From positions 1 to 64,000 of the forward strand of contig JANXLU010000087.1 in the NCBI GenBank assembly GCA_025354985.1: DNA of 64,000 nt, read 5' to 3'. Shown here piece by piece: positions 48,825 to 58,716 of the stretch. The notes beneath the pieces were generated by a model that was not told where the DNA came from, did no database searches, and saw only the letters and a program-made list of their open reading frames with translations. The stretch is from Chloroflexota bacterium. Lineage in GTDB: Bacteria; Chloroflexota; Anaerolineae; J036; Brachytrichaceae. Numbering within the stretch: the first letter of the stretch is position 1; every line of letters begins with the position of its first letter. The translations under genes were made by a program, and so were the position numbers.

Positions 48825-49826
48825 TCAGACCTCATCTACGCGCACCGGTCTTTGCTCGCGCAGGCTTATTGTGGCGGCAATCGCCACACGCAAACTTTCC
48901 AGGGCGTCCTCAACCGTCGGCGAAACTACCGCGCCAGTCCGAATGCAATCGAAGAAATAGGAAAGTTCGGCTTTATACGCGGCTTCAAATCTATCCGGAA
49001 AGCTGTTGAAGAAGTCACCTTCATGACCCACATTGCGTGCAATGCTAAAAGGTGTTTTATTCCGGGCCTCCACAACCACCTTGGCGGCGCTGCCGGCAAC
49101 TTCGGTTCGAATGTCATATCCCCATGTGGTCCGCCTGCTGCCTTCGAGTGTGCCGATGGCGCCATTCTTAAAACGTAGTAGCGCCGTGACACTATCCACG
49201 TCACCGACAGCCGCATACCCGGGATCAACCAGCGCTGCACCCCAGGCGTGCACTTCTTCGATCTCGCCAACCAGCCAGCGCGCCATGTCAATATCGTGCA
49301 CCAACATGTCGACAAAAATACCGCCTGATGTCTTGATGAAACTCAACGGTGGCGGCGTATGGTCGCAACTGAGCGCACGAAAGCGTTCGATTCTCCCAAG
49401 CTCACCATGGTCTATCAATTGCCTGGCCCGAGCGTAGCCGGGATCAAAGCGCCTCATAAACCCGATCATTGCAGGCTGACTGCTCGCGCGCACGCTGTTC
49501 ACCACACGTTGGGTATCTTCCAAACCACCGGAGACGGGTTTTTCACACCATACCGGCTTTCCAGCCGCCACAACCGCCTCAATCAACTGAGCATGACTGG
49601 CAGTGGAGGTGGCGATTAGCACGGCATCAACATCCGATGCGTTAATACTACCCAGGGTGTCCGTGCTCCAACGATCAGCGCGCACCAGCTCCGCGCCAGC
49701 CTGCGCAAGCGCTTCGTTCAGATCTGCGACGACAGAAACATGAACTCCGCCGATGCCCACCAGATTGCGCAAGTGGGTTTGCCCCATGCGCCCAGCACCC
49801 AAAAATGCGATTGAGATCGTTTTCAT
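48825..49826 (-). CDS. Gfo/Idh/MocA-family dehydrogenase
   Basis: ISIAFLGAGRMGQTHLRNL; GKPVWCEKPVSGG; GFMRRFDPGYA; DMLVHDIDMARWL. Confidence 0.92.
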   Translation of the reverse strand: MKTISIAFLGAGRMGQTHLRNLVGIGGVHVSVVADLNEALAQAGAELVRADRWSTDTLGSINASDVDAVLIATSTASHAQLIEAVVAAGKPVWCEKPVSGGLEDTQRVVNSVRASSQPAMIGFMRRFDPGYARARQLIDHGELGRIERFRALSCDHTPPPLSFIKTSGGIFVDMLVHDIDMARWLVGEIEEVHAWGAALVDPGYAAVGDVDSVTALLRFKNGAIGTLEGSRRTTWGYDIRTEVAGSAAKVVVEARNKTPFSIARNVGHEGDFFNSFPDRFEAAYKAELSYFFDCIRTGAVVSPTVEDALESLRVAIAATISLREQRPVRVDEV

Positions 49827-50843
49827 TTAGCCGACTTCGGAAACACGAACCGGGCGCTGCTCGGTATAGCTTAATTTCGCGGCCAATCCGACTGCCAACG
49901 CCCGTCGCCCATCGTCGCCCCCAACAGCGACTGGTTTGCCCTGTATGACGGAGTCAACGAAGCCCTCAATTTCACAAGCATATGCATCGGTATAGCGTGT
50001 CATAAAAAAGTGATGCGGCAGGGCATGCCGCACACCGTCAACCGTACTGATTACCGCACTATTTGGCCGATTATTCTCGGTTTGTATCGCACCCAGCGAA
50101 CCGAAAGCTTCAACACGCTGGTCATATCCGTAGCCGGCTTGGCGACAATTTTCCACCACACCAAGGGTGCCGCTTTCAAAACGCACAAGCGTAATGTGCG
50201 TATCGATATCGCCTGCAGTGCCAATCGCGGCGTCCACCATCACCCCTCCCTGGACGTAAACCTGCTCGATCTCACTACCACTAAGAAAACGAAACATATC
50301 CCAATCGTGAATGGTCATGTCCAGGAATATGCCACCGGAAGTCTTGATGTAGGATATTGGTGGAGGACCGGAATCCCGACTGGTGATGTGGAGTGTTCTG
50401 AGCGAACCGATTTCTCCCCCGGCAATTGCCGCGCGCACGCGAGCATAGTTTGAATCCCAGCGCCGATTGAATCCAATTTGAAAATGTACGCCTGCCAATT
50501 TGGCGGCTGCAATCGCAGCATCGGTGGTTGCCAAATCCAAGGCCACGGGCTTTTCGCAAAATATGTGCTTGCCAGCCTTGGCGGCCGCGATGATAAGCGG
50601 TGCATGGGTATCCGTCGGGGTGCAAATGAGAACCGCGTCGACGACATCATCCTGGAATATTGCATCTGCACTTGGTGCAACTTTCGAAATTCCCAGCCTG
50701 TCGGCCATGGACTTTGCAGCGCTCAAAACCGGATCATATACGCCACACAGCCTGGCGGTAACAACCCGATTTGCGATGGTTGCGGCGTGGACTTGACCAA
50801 TGCGACCGGCGCCAATCAAGGCAATATTTAGTCGTCTTCTCAT
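49827..50843 (-). CDS. Gfo/Idh/MocA-family dehydrogenase (paralogue)
   Basis: LNIALIGAGRIGQVHA; GKHIFCEKPVALD; GFNRRWDSNYA; LDMTIHDWDMFRFL. Confidence 0.92.
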   Translation of the reverse strand: MRRRLNIALIGAGRIGQVHAATIANRVVTARLCGVYDPVLSAAKSMADRLGISKVAPSADAIFQDDVVDAVLICTPTDTHAPLIIAAAKAGKHIFCEKPVALDLATTDAAIAAAKLAGVHFQIGFNRRWDSNYARVRAAIAGGEIGSLRTLHITSRDSGPPPISYIKTSGGIFLDMTIHDWDMFRFLSGSEIEQVYVQGGVMVDAAIGTAGDIDTHITLVRFESGTLGVVENCRQAGYGYDQRVEAFGSLGAIQTENNRPNSAVISTVDGVRHALPHHFFMTRYTDAYACEIEGFVDSVIQGKPVAVGGDDGRRALAVGLAAKLSYTEQRPVRVSEVG

Positions 50844-52585
50844 GTTTTGTTTGACGATAGAACGGAAAAGAAGCCGCCACAAGCGTCTTCAACGCGATCT
50901 GGGTTTTCTGGATCATGGAGCCAACGCTCACCATCGAGGACAAACTTGTAGTAGTGAAGATCACCCACCCCATCAAGATTCAGGGCGGCGCGCCACACGC
51001 CGCGTTTGGGCGAGGCCATATTGACAGCCCCATCGCCCGTCACCCGCCAATCATTAAAGGAACCGACCACGAATACAGACGCAGGTTTTGGATCAACAAA
51101 TGTCAATTCGGCCATTTGGCCGAAACAGTTGGGAGACGCCGGAGTCTTACGAAGGTCAGGATGTTTGAACCGCAATGCGCGCGCAACAGCTCCGCCAGCA
51201 TCCACCACGCCGCCACCCTGTTGCCAGGTAGGGACGCCAGCAAGGTGGCGGGCCGTTCCCACCAATATCTGTTTCACCTGTGCAGGTGTAAGCTTGGGAT
51301 TGGCCTCAAGCATTTGAGCGACAACCCCGGTCACGATTGGAGCACTCATGCTTGTTCCATCCACGTGCTGGTACCCACGCCTGATGAATTTGTCTTCGTT
51401 TAAGCGGGTGCGAATAGCGCGACGCAGCACTTCCACAGGCTGGTCAACCATATCCCGGGTGAAGCGTGCGCGTGCATAGTCAATTTCTATCCGCTCGCGC
51501 AGTGCCTGGTCATTCGCCTCAAACAAATCCCATAAAAATTCGGAATACGTAAAGGTATCTGTTTGGTGCACCATGGGGGCGGCGAGCCACATGGCCTGCG
51601 CAATAAGATCCGGCTTCAAGGAGCCACCAACTCCGACGCCCCAATTGCTGCGATACATTCCATGCATGCGCCTATCAAGCGTATTTTGGTCATCCAACCC
51701 ACCCACCACAATTGCGGATGGTGCACTCGCCGGAGGATATATTTTTGCCGCTCCTTCATTGCCGCTGGCGCACACCACCACCAAACCTTGTGCCACAGCC
51801 TCCTCAATCATCTCGTCCAAGGGCGTGGGGTTGCCGTCGCTTACCCGGTCGCCACCCAGTGAAATATTTACAATCCGAATAGCGTGCTTTCGATGGTTAT
51901 CAACCACCCATGTAAGCGCCCGCATTATGTCGGTCTCTGAAATTCGGCGTCCACGATAGCCGGTCTTGATCGCGACTAGGTCGGCATCGGGCGCGAGACC
52001 GCGATATTCACCAGCGCTGGAATAACCGTTTCCCAACGCGATACTAGAGGTCATCGTGCCGTGCCACGAATGCCCGGTTGGTGGGTTGTCAAAATCGGCC
52101 AGAACCTTGGGCCGTGAACCGGTTGCATCAACATATAGCTTTATTCGGCTTGTTGGCGACACCAAATCCGGGTGTGCGTAGAATCCGCTGTCTAGAAAGG
52201 CCACGGTTATGCCCCTACCGGTGAATCGGTAATCAGCCAGTGTGCGCGTTGGTGTTGGCAGTATGGTTGCCTCGGCGCGCGAATATATGGGAAACGGCAT
52301 GCCCAGTTCGTAATGCAGGCTTGCGCGACTGCGCTCACGGTCCGCGTGTTGAACCACCTGGAGGGCACAATCCGAACAAATGGATTGATCAGGCCCCCAT
52401 GCCGGAAAATTGGCCACCAAGGTACGGATAATCCGCGGTTGAAGATTATTCTGTAGCAGGGCAATCACCGGATCGATGGATTTGAAACAGAGGCAGCACT
52501 GTGGTGAATCTGCGGGCGCCCTGGCCGCTTTGGTGTTGTCAAAGTGCTTGGATGAAGTCAGTGAGGTCATGTGCCGTCCGGCCAT
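50840..52585 (-). CDS. S8 subtilisin-like protease with N-terminal CxxC-x(n)-CxxC motif and C-terminal CBM48-like domain
   Basis: Triad FLDSGFYAHPD, GHSWHGTMTSS, GTSMSAPIVTG; N-term CCLCF...CSDC; C-term VFVVGSFNDWRVTGDG...YYKFVLDGERWLHDPENP; no signal peptide visible. Confidence 0.85.
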   Translation of the reverse strand: MAGRHMTSLTSSKHFDNTKAARAPADSPQCCLCFKSIDPVIALLQNNLQPRIIRTLVANFPAWGPDQSICSDCALQVVQHADRERSRASLHYELGMPFPIYSRAEATILPTPTRTLADYRFTGRGITVAFLDSGFYAHPDLVSPTSRIKLYVDATGSRPKVLADFDNPPTGHSWHGTMTSSIALGNGYSSAGEYRGLAPDADLVAIKTGYRGRRISETDIMRALTWVVDNHRKHAIRIVNISLGGDRVSDGNPTPLDEMIEEAVAQGLVVVCASGNEGAAKIYPPASAPSAIVVGGLDDQNTLDRRMHGMYRSNWGVGVGGSLKPDLIAQAMWLAAPMVHQTDTFTYSEFLWDLFEANDQALRERIEIDYARARFTRDMVDQPVEVLRRAIRTRLNEDKFIRRGYQHVDGTSMSAPIVTGVVAQMLEANPKLTPAQVKQILVGTARHLAGVPTWQQGGGVVDAGGAVARALRFKHPDLRKTPASPNCFGQMAELTFVDPKPASVFVVGSFNDWRVTGDGAVNMASPKRGVWRAALNLDGVGDLHYYKFVLDGERWLHDPENPDRVEDACGGFFSVLSSNKT

Positions 52586-52646
52586 GATACTCGTTGGCCG
52601 GCTTTGTCAGAATGTTCGATTCGGGCAGCTGGTCGATAATTAATCC

Positions 52647-53597
52647 ATGCGAGTCATATTTATGGGCACGCCCCAATTTGCAGTGCCATCGCTACAGGCA
52701 TTGTTGGACCAACCAGAACAATACGAAGTGGTCGGAGTGGTCACCCAGCCCGATGCGGTGGCGGGAAGAGGAAACGTCCCGGCCTTGTCCGAAGTTAAGA
52801 AACTGGCTCTGAACCGCAGTCTACAAATTTTTCAACCGGAATCGCTAAAATCTCCCGACGCAGTTGCCCCGCTGGCGGCGTTGAAACCCGATTTGATCGT
52901 TGTCGCCGCATTTGGCCAAATTCTGAGAAAGCCTGTTCTTGAGATGCCCGTCCATGGCTGCTTAAACGTGCACGCATCTCTACTTCCGCGCTGGCGCGGT
53001 GCGTCACCGATCAGCGCGGCCATCCTGGCTGGTGACACCGAAACTGGCGTCACCATCATGAAGATGGCTATTGGATTGGATAGTGGGCCAGTCATCTCAC
53101 AGGTGCGCGAAAGCATCCTACCAACGGACACGACTGGACACCTCACGAAGAGATTGGCCTTCGTGGGTGCCCGGGCGCTGGTTGATGCCATTCCCGGATA
53201 TGTGAACGGAACACTGACGCCCGAAGCTCAATCCATAATTGGACTCACGACATGCAAGACCCTAAAAAAGGAGGAAGGCCGACTGGACTGGTTCCAAAAC
53301 GCCACGGTTTTGGAACGCCATGTGCGGGCAATGTTGCCGTGGCCGGGTGGTTACACCACGTGGCGCGGAAAGTTACTAAAAGTAATTTCTGCCAGCGTTG
53401 CTTCTTCACAATCTATCGCATCGGGTGGTCAAATTGGCAAAGTAGTGCGACTCGGTAGATCGATTGGGATTGGATGTGGTGAAGGCGTGCTTGAGTTGGT
53501 GACGGTTCAACCTGAGGGCCGAAAACCGATGCCGGCAGCCGACTTTGCACGGGGAGCCATGGACTTTGTCGGTTCTGTGCTAATTCCGAGCATATAG
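52647..53597 (+). CDS. fmt: Methionyl-tRNA formyltransferase
   Basis: MRVIFMGTPQFAVPSLQALL; NVHASLLPRWRGASPI; GETETGVTIM-like segment. Confidence 0.96.
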   Translation: MRVIFMGTPQFAVPSLQALLDQPEQYEVVGVVTQPDAVAGRGNVPALSEVKKLALNRSLQIFQPESLKSPDAVAPLAALKPDLIVVAAFGQILRKPVLEMPVHGCLNVHASLLPRWRGASPISAAILAGDTETGVTIMKMAIGLDSGPVISQVRESILPTDTTGHLTKRLAFVGARALVDAIPGYVNGTLTPEAQSIIGLTTCKTLKKEEGRLDWFQNATVLERHVRAMLPWPGGYTTWRGKLLKVISASVASSQSIASGGQIGKVVRLGRSIGIGCGEGVLELVTVQPEGRKPMPAADFARGAMDFVGSVLIPSI

Positions 53598-53605
53598 CGA
53601 TCGAT

Positions 53606-54604
53606 ATGCTCGGAATTTCTGGTGGTTTGCGTATAGATCACATCATTACGCATGACAAAGTTGCGCGCGCGGCGGCAATGGGCGGCAACGCCGTCTTTGC
53701 GGCCGTGGGAGCACGCGTTTGGATAGATAAAGTCACAATCGTCGCCCGCGCGGGATGCAACTATCCGCGAAGCTGGATAGAGGAACTCAAGCGTACTAAT
53801 CTGGCAGATGATGGCATTCGCATATTGGATACGCCACAGGATCACCGTACCTTCTACGCCTACTTGGATGCCAACACGCGCGACGATACCAGTCCGGAGA
53901 CGCATTACGCCGCCATTGGCGCGCCCATGCCAGAGGAATTGCGCGGCTACGTTCATTCGTATGCCGGCCAGGAAAGCCCCGAGGACATAGATCCGTTGGC
54001 GCCAACAGCTGCGGACATAACCTGTCACATCAGCAGCTACCACTTGTCGCCCATGGCCGTGCGCAGTCATTTGGACCTTCCGGTTGTGGCGAGAACCCTG
54101 GGGGCCAAAACAATTTCGGTTGACCCCGGAGAGCGATACATGGTTCCCGGAATGTTGAAATCTGTCGAGCATATCCTGGGGCAAGCAAACATCTTCATGC
54201 CGAGCGCCATGGAGGTGGCCTCGCTCTTTGGCGACGACAACCGCGCTCCCGGCGAGCTGAGCAGACGAATGCGTTGGTTCGCAGATCGCGGCCCCGAGAT
54301 CGTCGTGTTTAAACTAGGATCGGACGGGTCGTTGATATTTCAAAAGGGTGATGATCGAATATGGCACCTGCCCGCAATCCCGGTTTTGGTCATTGACGTG
54401 ACTGGCGCAGGCGACTCCTATTGTGGCGGGTTCGCCGGGAAATTTTCTACAGGTGGCGACCCGATTGCCGCTGCAATTGCAGGCACGGTCTCGGCGTCGT
54501 TCGCAGTGGAAGACTATGGCGCCATTCACGTAATGTTCGCTTCGACAGCGATGCGTGACCGCCGCGCACATTGGGTGCGCGCGCATATGGCACCACTATC
54601 GTAA
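53606..54604 (+). CDS. PfkB-family carbohydrate kinase
   Basis: MGGNAVFAAVGARVW; VIDVTGAGDSYCGGFAGKF. Confidence 0.85.
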   Translation: MLGISGGLRIDHIITHDKVARAAAMGGNAVFAAVGARVWIDKVTIVARAGCNYPRSWIEELKRTNLADDGIRILDTPQDHRTFYAYLDANTRDDTSPETHYAAIGAPMPEELRGYVHSYAGQESPEDIDPLAPTAADITCHISSYHLSPMAVRSHLDLPVVARTLGAKTISVDPGERYMVPGMLKSVEHILGQANIFMPSAMEVASLFGDDNRAPGELSRRMRWFADRGPEIVVFKLGSDGSLIFQKGDDRIWHLPAIPVLVIDVTGAGDSYCGGFAGKFSTGGDPIAAAIAGTVSASFAVEDYGAIHVMFASTAMRDRRAHWVRAHMAPLS

Positions 54605-54617
54605 CACGTCACGTTCA

Positions 54618-55484
54618 TTAGCGCGCGCGCAGCAGCAGCAGCATCGCCAGAATCAGCATGGCGCCTCCCATCAACGTCAATGGTGCAAGTTGCTCGCCAA
54701 AGATGATAACGGCCAGGAATGTCGCGGTTAACGGTTCCAAAAGGGACGCAATGCTGGCAGCGCCGGCTGTCGTATGTCGCATTCCCGCATAAAAAAGAAC
54801 GTGGGCTACGGCGGTTGGAAAAAATCCCAGATATAGCAAGCCCAACCACCCTGACATCGTGTAGTTCAGCACCAGACCGGCTCCCGCACCGGGCAATGCC
54901 AAAGCAACGATGAACAGCACGCAGGCGCCTGCGCTAAAACCGAATAAGGTCGTCTGCAGCGGATGCGTGGTTGAGCGCTTGCCAAGCCCCTGGCCAACCA
55001 GTGTATTGATGGCATAAAGCCCGCCGGATGTGACTGAAAATAAAATTCCAGTCGTGGTCTGAGTGTCAGACTGCAAAGCGTCAATGCGTATGAGCAACAT
55101 GGTTCCAGCAAGCGCAAGTAGCAGGGCAATCAAAACCGTTCGCGATGGAAGTTTACGAAGAATGAAGGCACTCAATATCGCTGCAATAACCGGGGCCGAA
55201 CATAGTGCCACGAGCGTGGCCACAGCCACTCCAACGAGCGGAATCGCTGAAAAATAGAATACCTGATAAATGGCGACCAGGCTTCCTGCAAGTGCCATCA
55301 ACGGGACGTCGCTCAAGTTAATCCGAAACATGCGCTGCCGCAGAACAATCCCGCACACTATAAAAAGTGCCGGCACACTCAGCGCCATCCGAAGAAACGA
55401 CACCGATTGCGGGTTCGTCAACGCCCCGGCATATACCGATTTGGCCATGGCACCACCGGTTCCCCATAGAACCGCCGCAAGCAT
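54618..55484 (-). CDS. EamA/DMT-superfamily transporter
   Basis: 10-TM pattern; LWGTGGAMAKSVY; LLEPLTATFLAVIIFGEQLAPLTLMGGAMIL-like C-terminal repeat. Confidence 0.88.
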   Translation of the reverse strand: MLAAVLWGTGGAMAKSVYAGALTNPQSVSFLRMALSVPALFIVCGIVLRQRMFRINLSDVPLMALAGSLVAIYQVFYFSAIPLVGVAVATLVALCSAPVIAAILSAFILRKLPSRTVLIALLLALAGTMLLIRIDALQSDTQTTTGILFSVTSGGLYAINTLVGQGLGKRSTTHPLQTTLFGFSAGACVLFIVALALPGAGAGLVLNYTMSGWLGLLYLGFFPTAVAHVLFYAGMRHTTAGAASIASLLEPLTATFLAVIIFGEQLAPLTLMGGAMLILAMLLLLRAR

Positions 55485-55551
55485 TACAAGCGGGAGGCCG
55501 GTTAGACCGGGTTGGGCGGGTTTGTTTGTCGGGGCAGGCAGGGTTGAGATT

Positions 55552-58098
55552 TTATGCGATCACGATCGAGAGAAAGTTTCTGGGTTTTGCCGATGGGTTC
55601 AAAGCTGTGGATGTTGGCGATATGGTGGGTGTCGGCGTCGGCGTCTGGGTCAAGGTGCCCGTACCTGGCAAGGTGGTTGCGCTTGGCGAACCCAAGGCAT
55701 GAGCCGGAGTACTGGATTGTGTTGCGGTTGTCGTAGGTGTCGGTGTTGCGGTTACGCTTGGTGTGGGTATCCCCGATGGGGTTGAGGTGGTCGTGGGAGC
55801 GTATGTAGATGAACCTGTTGGCGTTGGCGTCGGCGTCACCGACGCCAACGTAGCGGTCTTTAGCTTCCACTGGATCAACAAGTCAACCAAAGCCTGGGGC
55901 GAATTCTGTGGGGCGGTTCCACCTGCCTGATCAGTTGTGTTCAAGCCATGACAGGAAGTGCACATGCGCACTTCACCGGGTTGAAAAGTCAACCAAAACC
56001 GCTCGCGAACGACCGGTGTGCCAGCCGGGTCAAGCAGCTGCCAGGTTACAGGTCGCAACGCGGGCACAAACGCCGCGGCAGATCCATCGGCCGCAAGTGC
56101 AAACGATCCTGGCGGGCCCGCTGACGGCGGATTCGCCAAAAGTGCCTGCGGGTCCTGGAGCGTCTGCGCCAGCACCCGCCGCCCGGGCTGTGGCGCTGGC
56201 GTGCCACCCAACCCCCGTAGCAAATCGGCTTCATAAACTTGCAAAGTCGTTACGGTATATACCGTCCCGGGATTGGCGATGGTTTGCACGCCACCGGGAA
56301 CCCCAACCCGAAGGTTGTAAGGCTGCTGAATGTCAGCGTCATCACGTGTGGTTACATTTCTAACTGTCGCCAAACCAAGGTTGTTCTGCGACATCCACGC
56401 CTGCACATCGGCCGGCAACACGCCGGCGGCAGCGAATGCCGCAAGCTCCGGCGATTTGGTTGGCGGACTAATTATTTTCGCGGGTCGCGACCTGGCCCGC
56501 ACTTCTACTGGCTGTAATTCCCAAAGATTCCCGCTATAAGCAAGCAAAAGTGTTGGAGAATACCAAAATGAAATTGTCTTTGAAATGCCGGGCGTTAACA
56601 CCTGGTCGGGAACCATGACGCCAGCTGCACCAATTTTTAGGGATGTAAGACGAAACGCAAATCCGCTATATAGCCAATTAGTCGCGGGTGGGATCGGCGA
56701 CTCAAAACCGGTCACCGTCGTATGTGCGGCGATCAGAGTGCCATCGCTCATGGGTAGCGGATCACGATAGTGACCGGTTGAATTTAGCAGTGCGCCAGAC
56801 GTACTCATAGTCTCACTGTGAGTAACGTAACCAAGCTCTATTTGATCCGCGGACAGGAAGGGCGTGAACGGCGCAGTCATGCTCACAATTTGTCCGGATG
56901 CGTGCGTCAGTTCGAGCAGATTGACCCCGAAATATGTGCCGACGTGCGCGGGATCTTCCTTCATCTGAATATACCATTTGATCCGGCTCTTGTTAAACAT
57001 CGTGGCGGGAAGCAGCGGATGCAATGCGGCATCATTTGTAAGGGCCGCCGGGATGGCGGCTAGCAGTTCGTGCCTGCCGATATGATTGAGCGTCTCCGCC
57101 GCCGTGCCATCCTCGCCGATGGTCCACGGGATAAATTCATTCATGTGATGCCCGGCCAAATTGGTGCCGCTCAACCAGGCGGTGTTGGGACGCGGCTCGG
57201 GATAACTTTCCGCATTGGTCAGCAGTGTACTCGCCGTGATGGTTTCGCCTGCGTAGTTAAACGTGCAAAAGAAGCAGTTGCCGCCAAATGGCTGACCGGT
57301 GGATTTGAAGTCACTATCATGCTCCTGATCGCGCTCTAAATGATCCCATCTCACAAAAATCAGCCTTCCAAAACTGTCAATGGTTGGAGCGAAGTCACCG
57401 GATGGTGAAGCATCCAGCAGCCGGAGGTCATTGGCTACTGGATCAAGACTCCAGAGCCCGGAATTGGTTGGACGCATGTTGTATTCATCCAACAGGGGGT
57501 AAGGCTGCTGCGCGCCACGCCATGGCCGATCACTGGTAAAGATAATACGATCATCCGTTCCATATAACGGAGACACGTTGTTGAAAGAATTGGGCTGATT
57601 TGCAACCTTGGTAATCAATACGGTTTCTGTCAGACTGGCAAATCCACTGACTTCAAAGAGTTGCCACACCGGTGAGATGGTCTGACCTGCGGTCACGGGC
57701 GCACCGATAACCATGCTAAACAACGCCTTGTTCCCATCCCAGTGCATGGATGGGTCTCGCACCGCGATGGATGACCCACCTTGAAACCCGGACGGCGCTC
57801 CAAAACCGGCGGATGCGGTTAGATTCTTGAGAGTTCCATCGCCATACCGAATATACAAATCACCGCCGCGGGCCACATTTTGCACACCCCCCAGATGATT
57901 ATTGAATGTCGTGGTGGTGGTGTTGACATCCAATTTTGTGGGAACTTGAGCCACAAATAGAACTGCTGGTGACACTTGAACTGCCTGGGTGCCAGGGACA
58001 AATCCACTCGATGTAGGCGTGATCTCTGTCAACGAAGATACTGCCAGTCCGAATGTTCCAACGGTCAGTGCCCAAATGATCGTATATTTTTTGTTCAC
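55552..58098 (-). CDS. HzsA-like beta-propeller c-type cytochrome (paralogue of 31343..33577) with Thr/Pro-rich C-terminal tail
   Basis: GGDLYIRYGDGTLKNLT; IIFTSDRPWRGAQQPYPLLDEY; RMCTSCHGLN (CxxCH); long TPTPT tail. Confidence 0.7.
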   Translation of the reverse strand: MNKKYTIIWALTVGTFGLAVSSLTEITPTSSGFVPGTQAVQVSPAVLFVAQVPTKLDVNTTTTTFNNHLGGVQNVARGGDLYIRYGDGTLKNLTASAGFGAPSGFQGGSSIAVRDPSMHWDGNKALFSMVIGAPVTAGQTISPVWQLFEVSGFASLTETVLITKVANQPNSFNNVSPLYGTDDRIIFTSDRPWRGAQQPYPLLDEYNMRPTNSGLWSLDPVANDLRLLDASPSGDFAPTIDSFGRLIFVRWDHLERDQEHDSDFKSTGQPFGGNCFFCTFNYAGETITASTLLTNAESYPEPRPNTAWLSGTNLAGHHMNEFIPWTIGEDGTAAETLNHIGRHELLAAIPAALTNDAALHPLLPATMFNKSRIKWYIQMKEDPAHVGTYFGVNLLELTHASGQIVSMTAPFTPFLSADQIELGYVTHSETMSTSGALLNSTGHYRDPLPMSDGTLIAAHTTVTGFESPIPPATNWLYSGFAFRLTSLKIGAAGVMVPDQVLTPGISKTISFWYSPTLLLAYSGNLWELQPVEVRARSRPAKIISPPTKSPELAAFAAAGVLPADVQAWMSQNNLGLATVRNVTTRDDADIQQPYNLRVGVPGGVQTIANPGTVYTVTTLQVYEADLLRGLGGTPAPQPGRRVLAQTLQDPQALLANPPSAGPPGSFALAADGSAAAFVPALRPVTWQLLDPAGTPVVRERFWLTFQPGEVRMCTSCHGLNTTDQAGGTAPQNSPQALVDLLIQWKLKTATLASVTPTPTPTGSSTYAPTTTSTPSGIPTPSVTATPTPTTTATQSSTPAHALGSPSATTLPGTGTLTQTPTPTPTISPTSTALNPSAKPRNFLSIVIA

Positions 58099-58157
58099 GT
58101 AAGCGGATCATATGTGCGCTTGTCGGGCACGGTATCTCCCAAAAGCCGGGAGTTCTC

Positions 58158-58712
58158 TCACAGGGGTATGTTCACCGGGCGACAATCCTGCCGAACAATT
58201 GCATACGTGAGAGCATCTTCAAATCGTTCGTCTTTGAACACGTGCTGCCGCAAACGTCCCTCGTATTGCATTCCAGCCTTAACCATCACGCGACCCGAAG
58301 CCGGGTTGGCAGCCAAGTGTTCGGCCATAATTCGGTTAAGGCCCAATGTGTCAAAACCAAAGCCAATGACAGCTTTGGAGGCGACCGAAGCGATCCCCCG
58401 CCCCCAATTCTCAAAACCTATCCAATAACCCATGGTGGCCCGATACTGCGTTGGTTCCAATTCAAGACCAATGGCACCGCGCAAAATTCCATCAACTGCG
58501 GTACAGATCGCAAACGTGACACCGGCGTTTTCGACAAACTGCTTGTGATGCGTGGCAATCCAAGTCTCCGCTGCTCCGTCAGGGTATGGATACGGTACAT
58601 GCAATAAATAGCGCGAGACGCGTTTATCGCCCACCAACAATTGCACAATTGGCGCGTCACCCATGGTGAACGGTCTCAGCAACAAACTGCCCGCGGTTAG
58701 TGTTGGAATCAT
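58158..58712 (-). CDS. GNAT-family N-acetyltransferase (RimJ/RimL-type)
   Basis: GSLLLRPFTMGDAPIVQLL; YWIGFENWGRGIASVASKAVIGFGFDTLGLNRIMAEHLAANPASGRVMVKAGM. Confidence 0.87.
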   Translation of the reverse strand: MIPTLTAGSLLLRPFTMGDAPIVQLLVGDKRVSRYLLHVPYPYPDGAAETWIATHHKQFVENAGVTFAICTAVDGILRGAIGLELEPTQYRATMGYWIGFENWGRGIASVASKAVIGFGFDTLGLNRIMAEHLAANPASGRVMVKAGMQYEGRLRQHVFKDERFEDALTYAIVRQDCRPVNIPL

Positions 58713-58716
58713 GGCA

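Noticed and set aside
55270-55785. 171-aa plus-strand ORF spanning the EamA/HzsA-like junction
   Set aside because: C-rich/G-rich end is the antisense of the TPTPT tail; start lies antisense within the transporter gene.
55580-55860. Short-period repeat (GGTGTCGGCGTCGG-like) that could be taken for a CRISPR or minisatellite
   Set aside because: Explained by Thr/Pro-rich codons of the HzsA-like paralogue's C-terminal tail; no regular direct repeats with unique spacers.
58135-58157. Short CTCCC/GGGAG inverted repeat after the GNAT gene
   Set aside because: Only 5 bp with no T tract; too weak to call a terminator.
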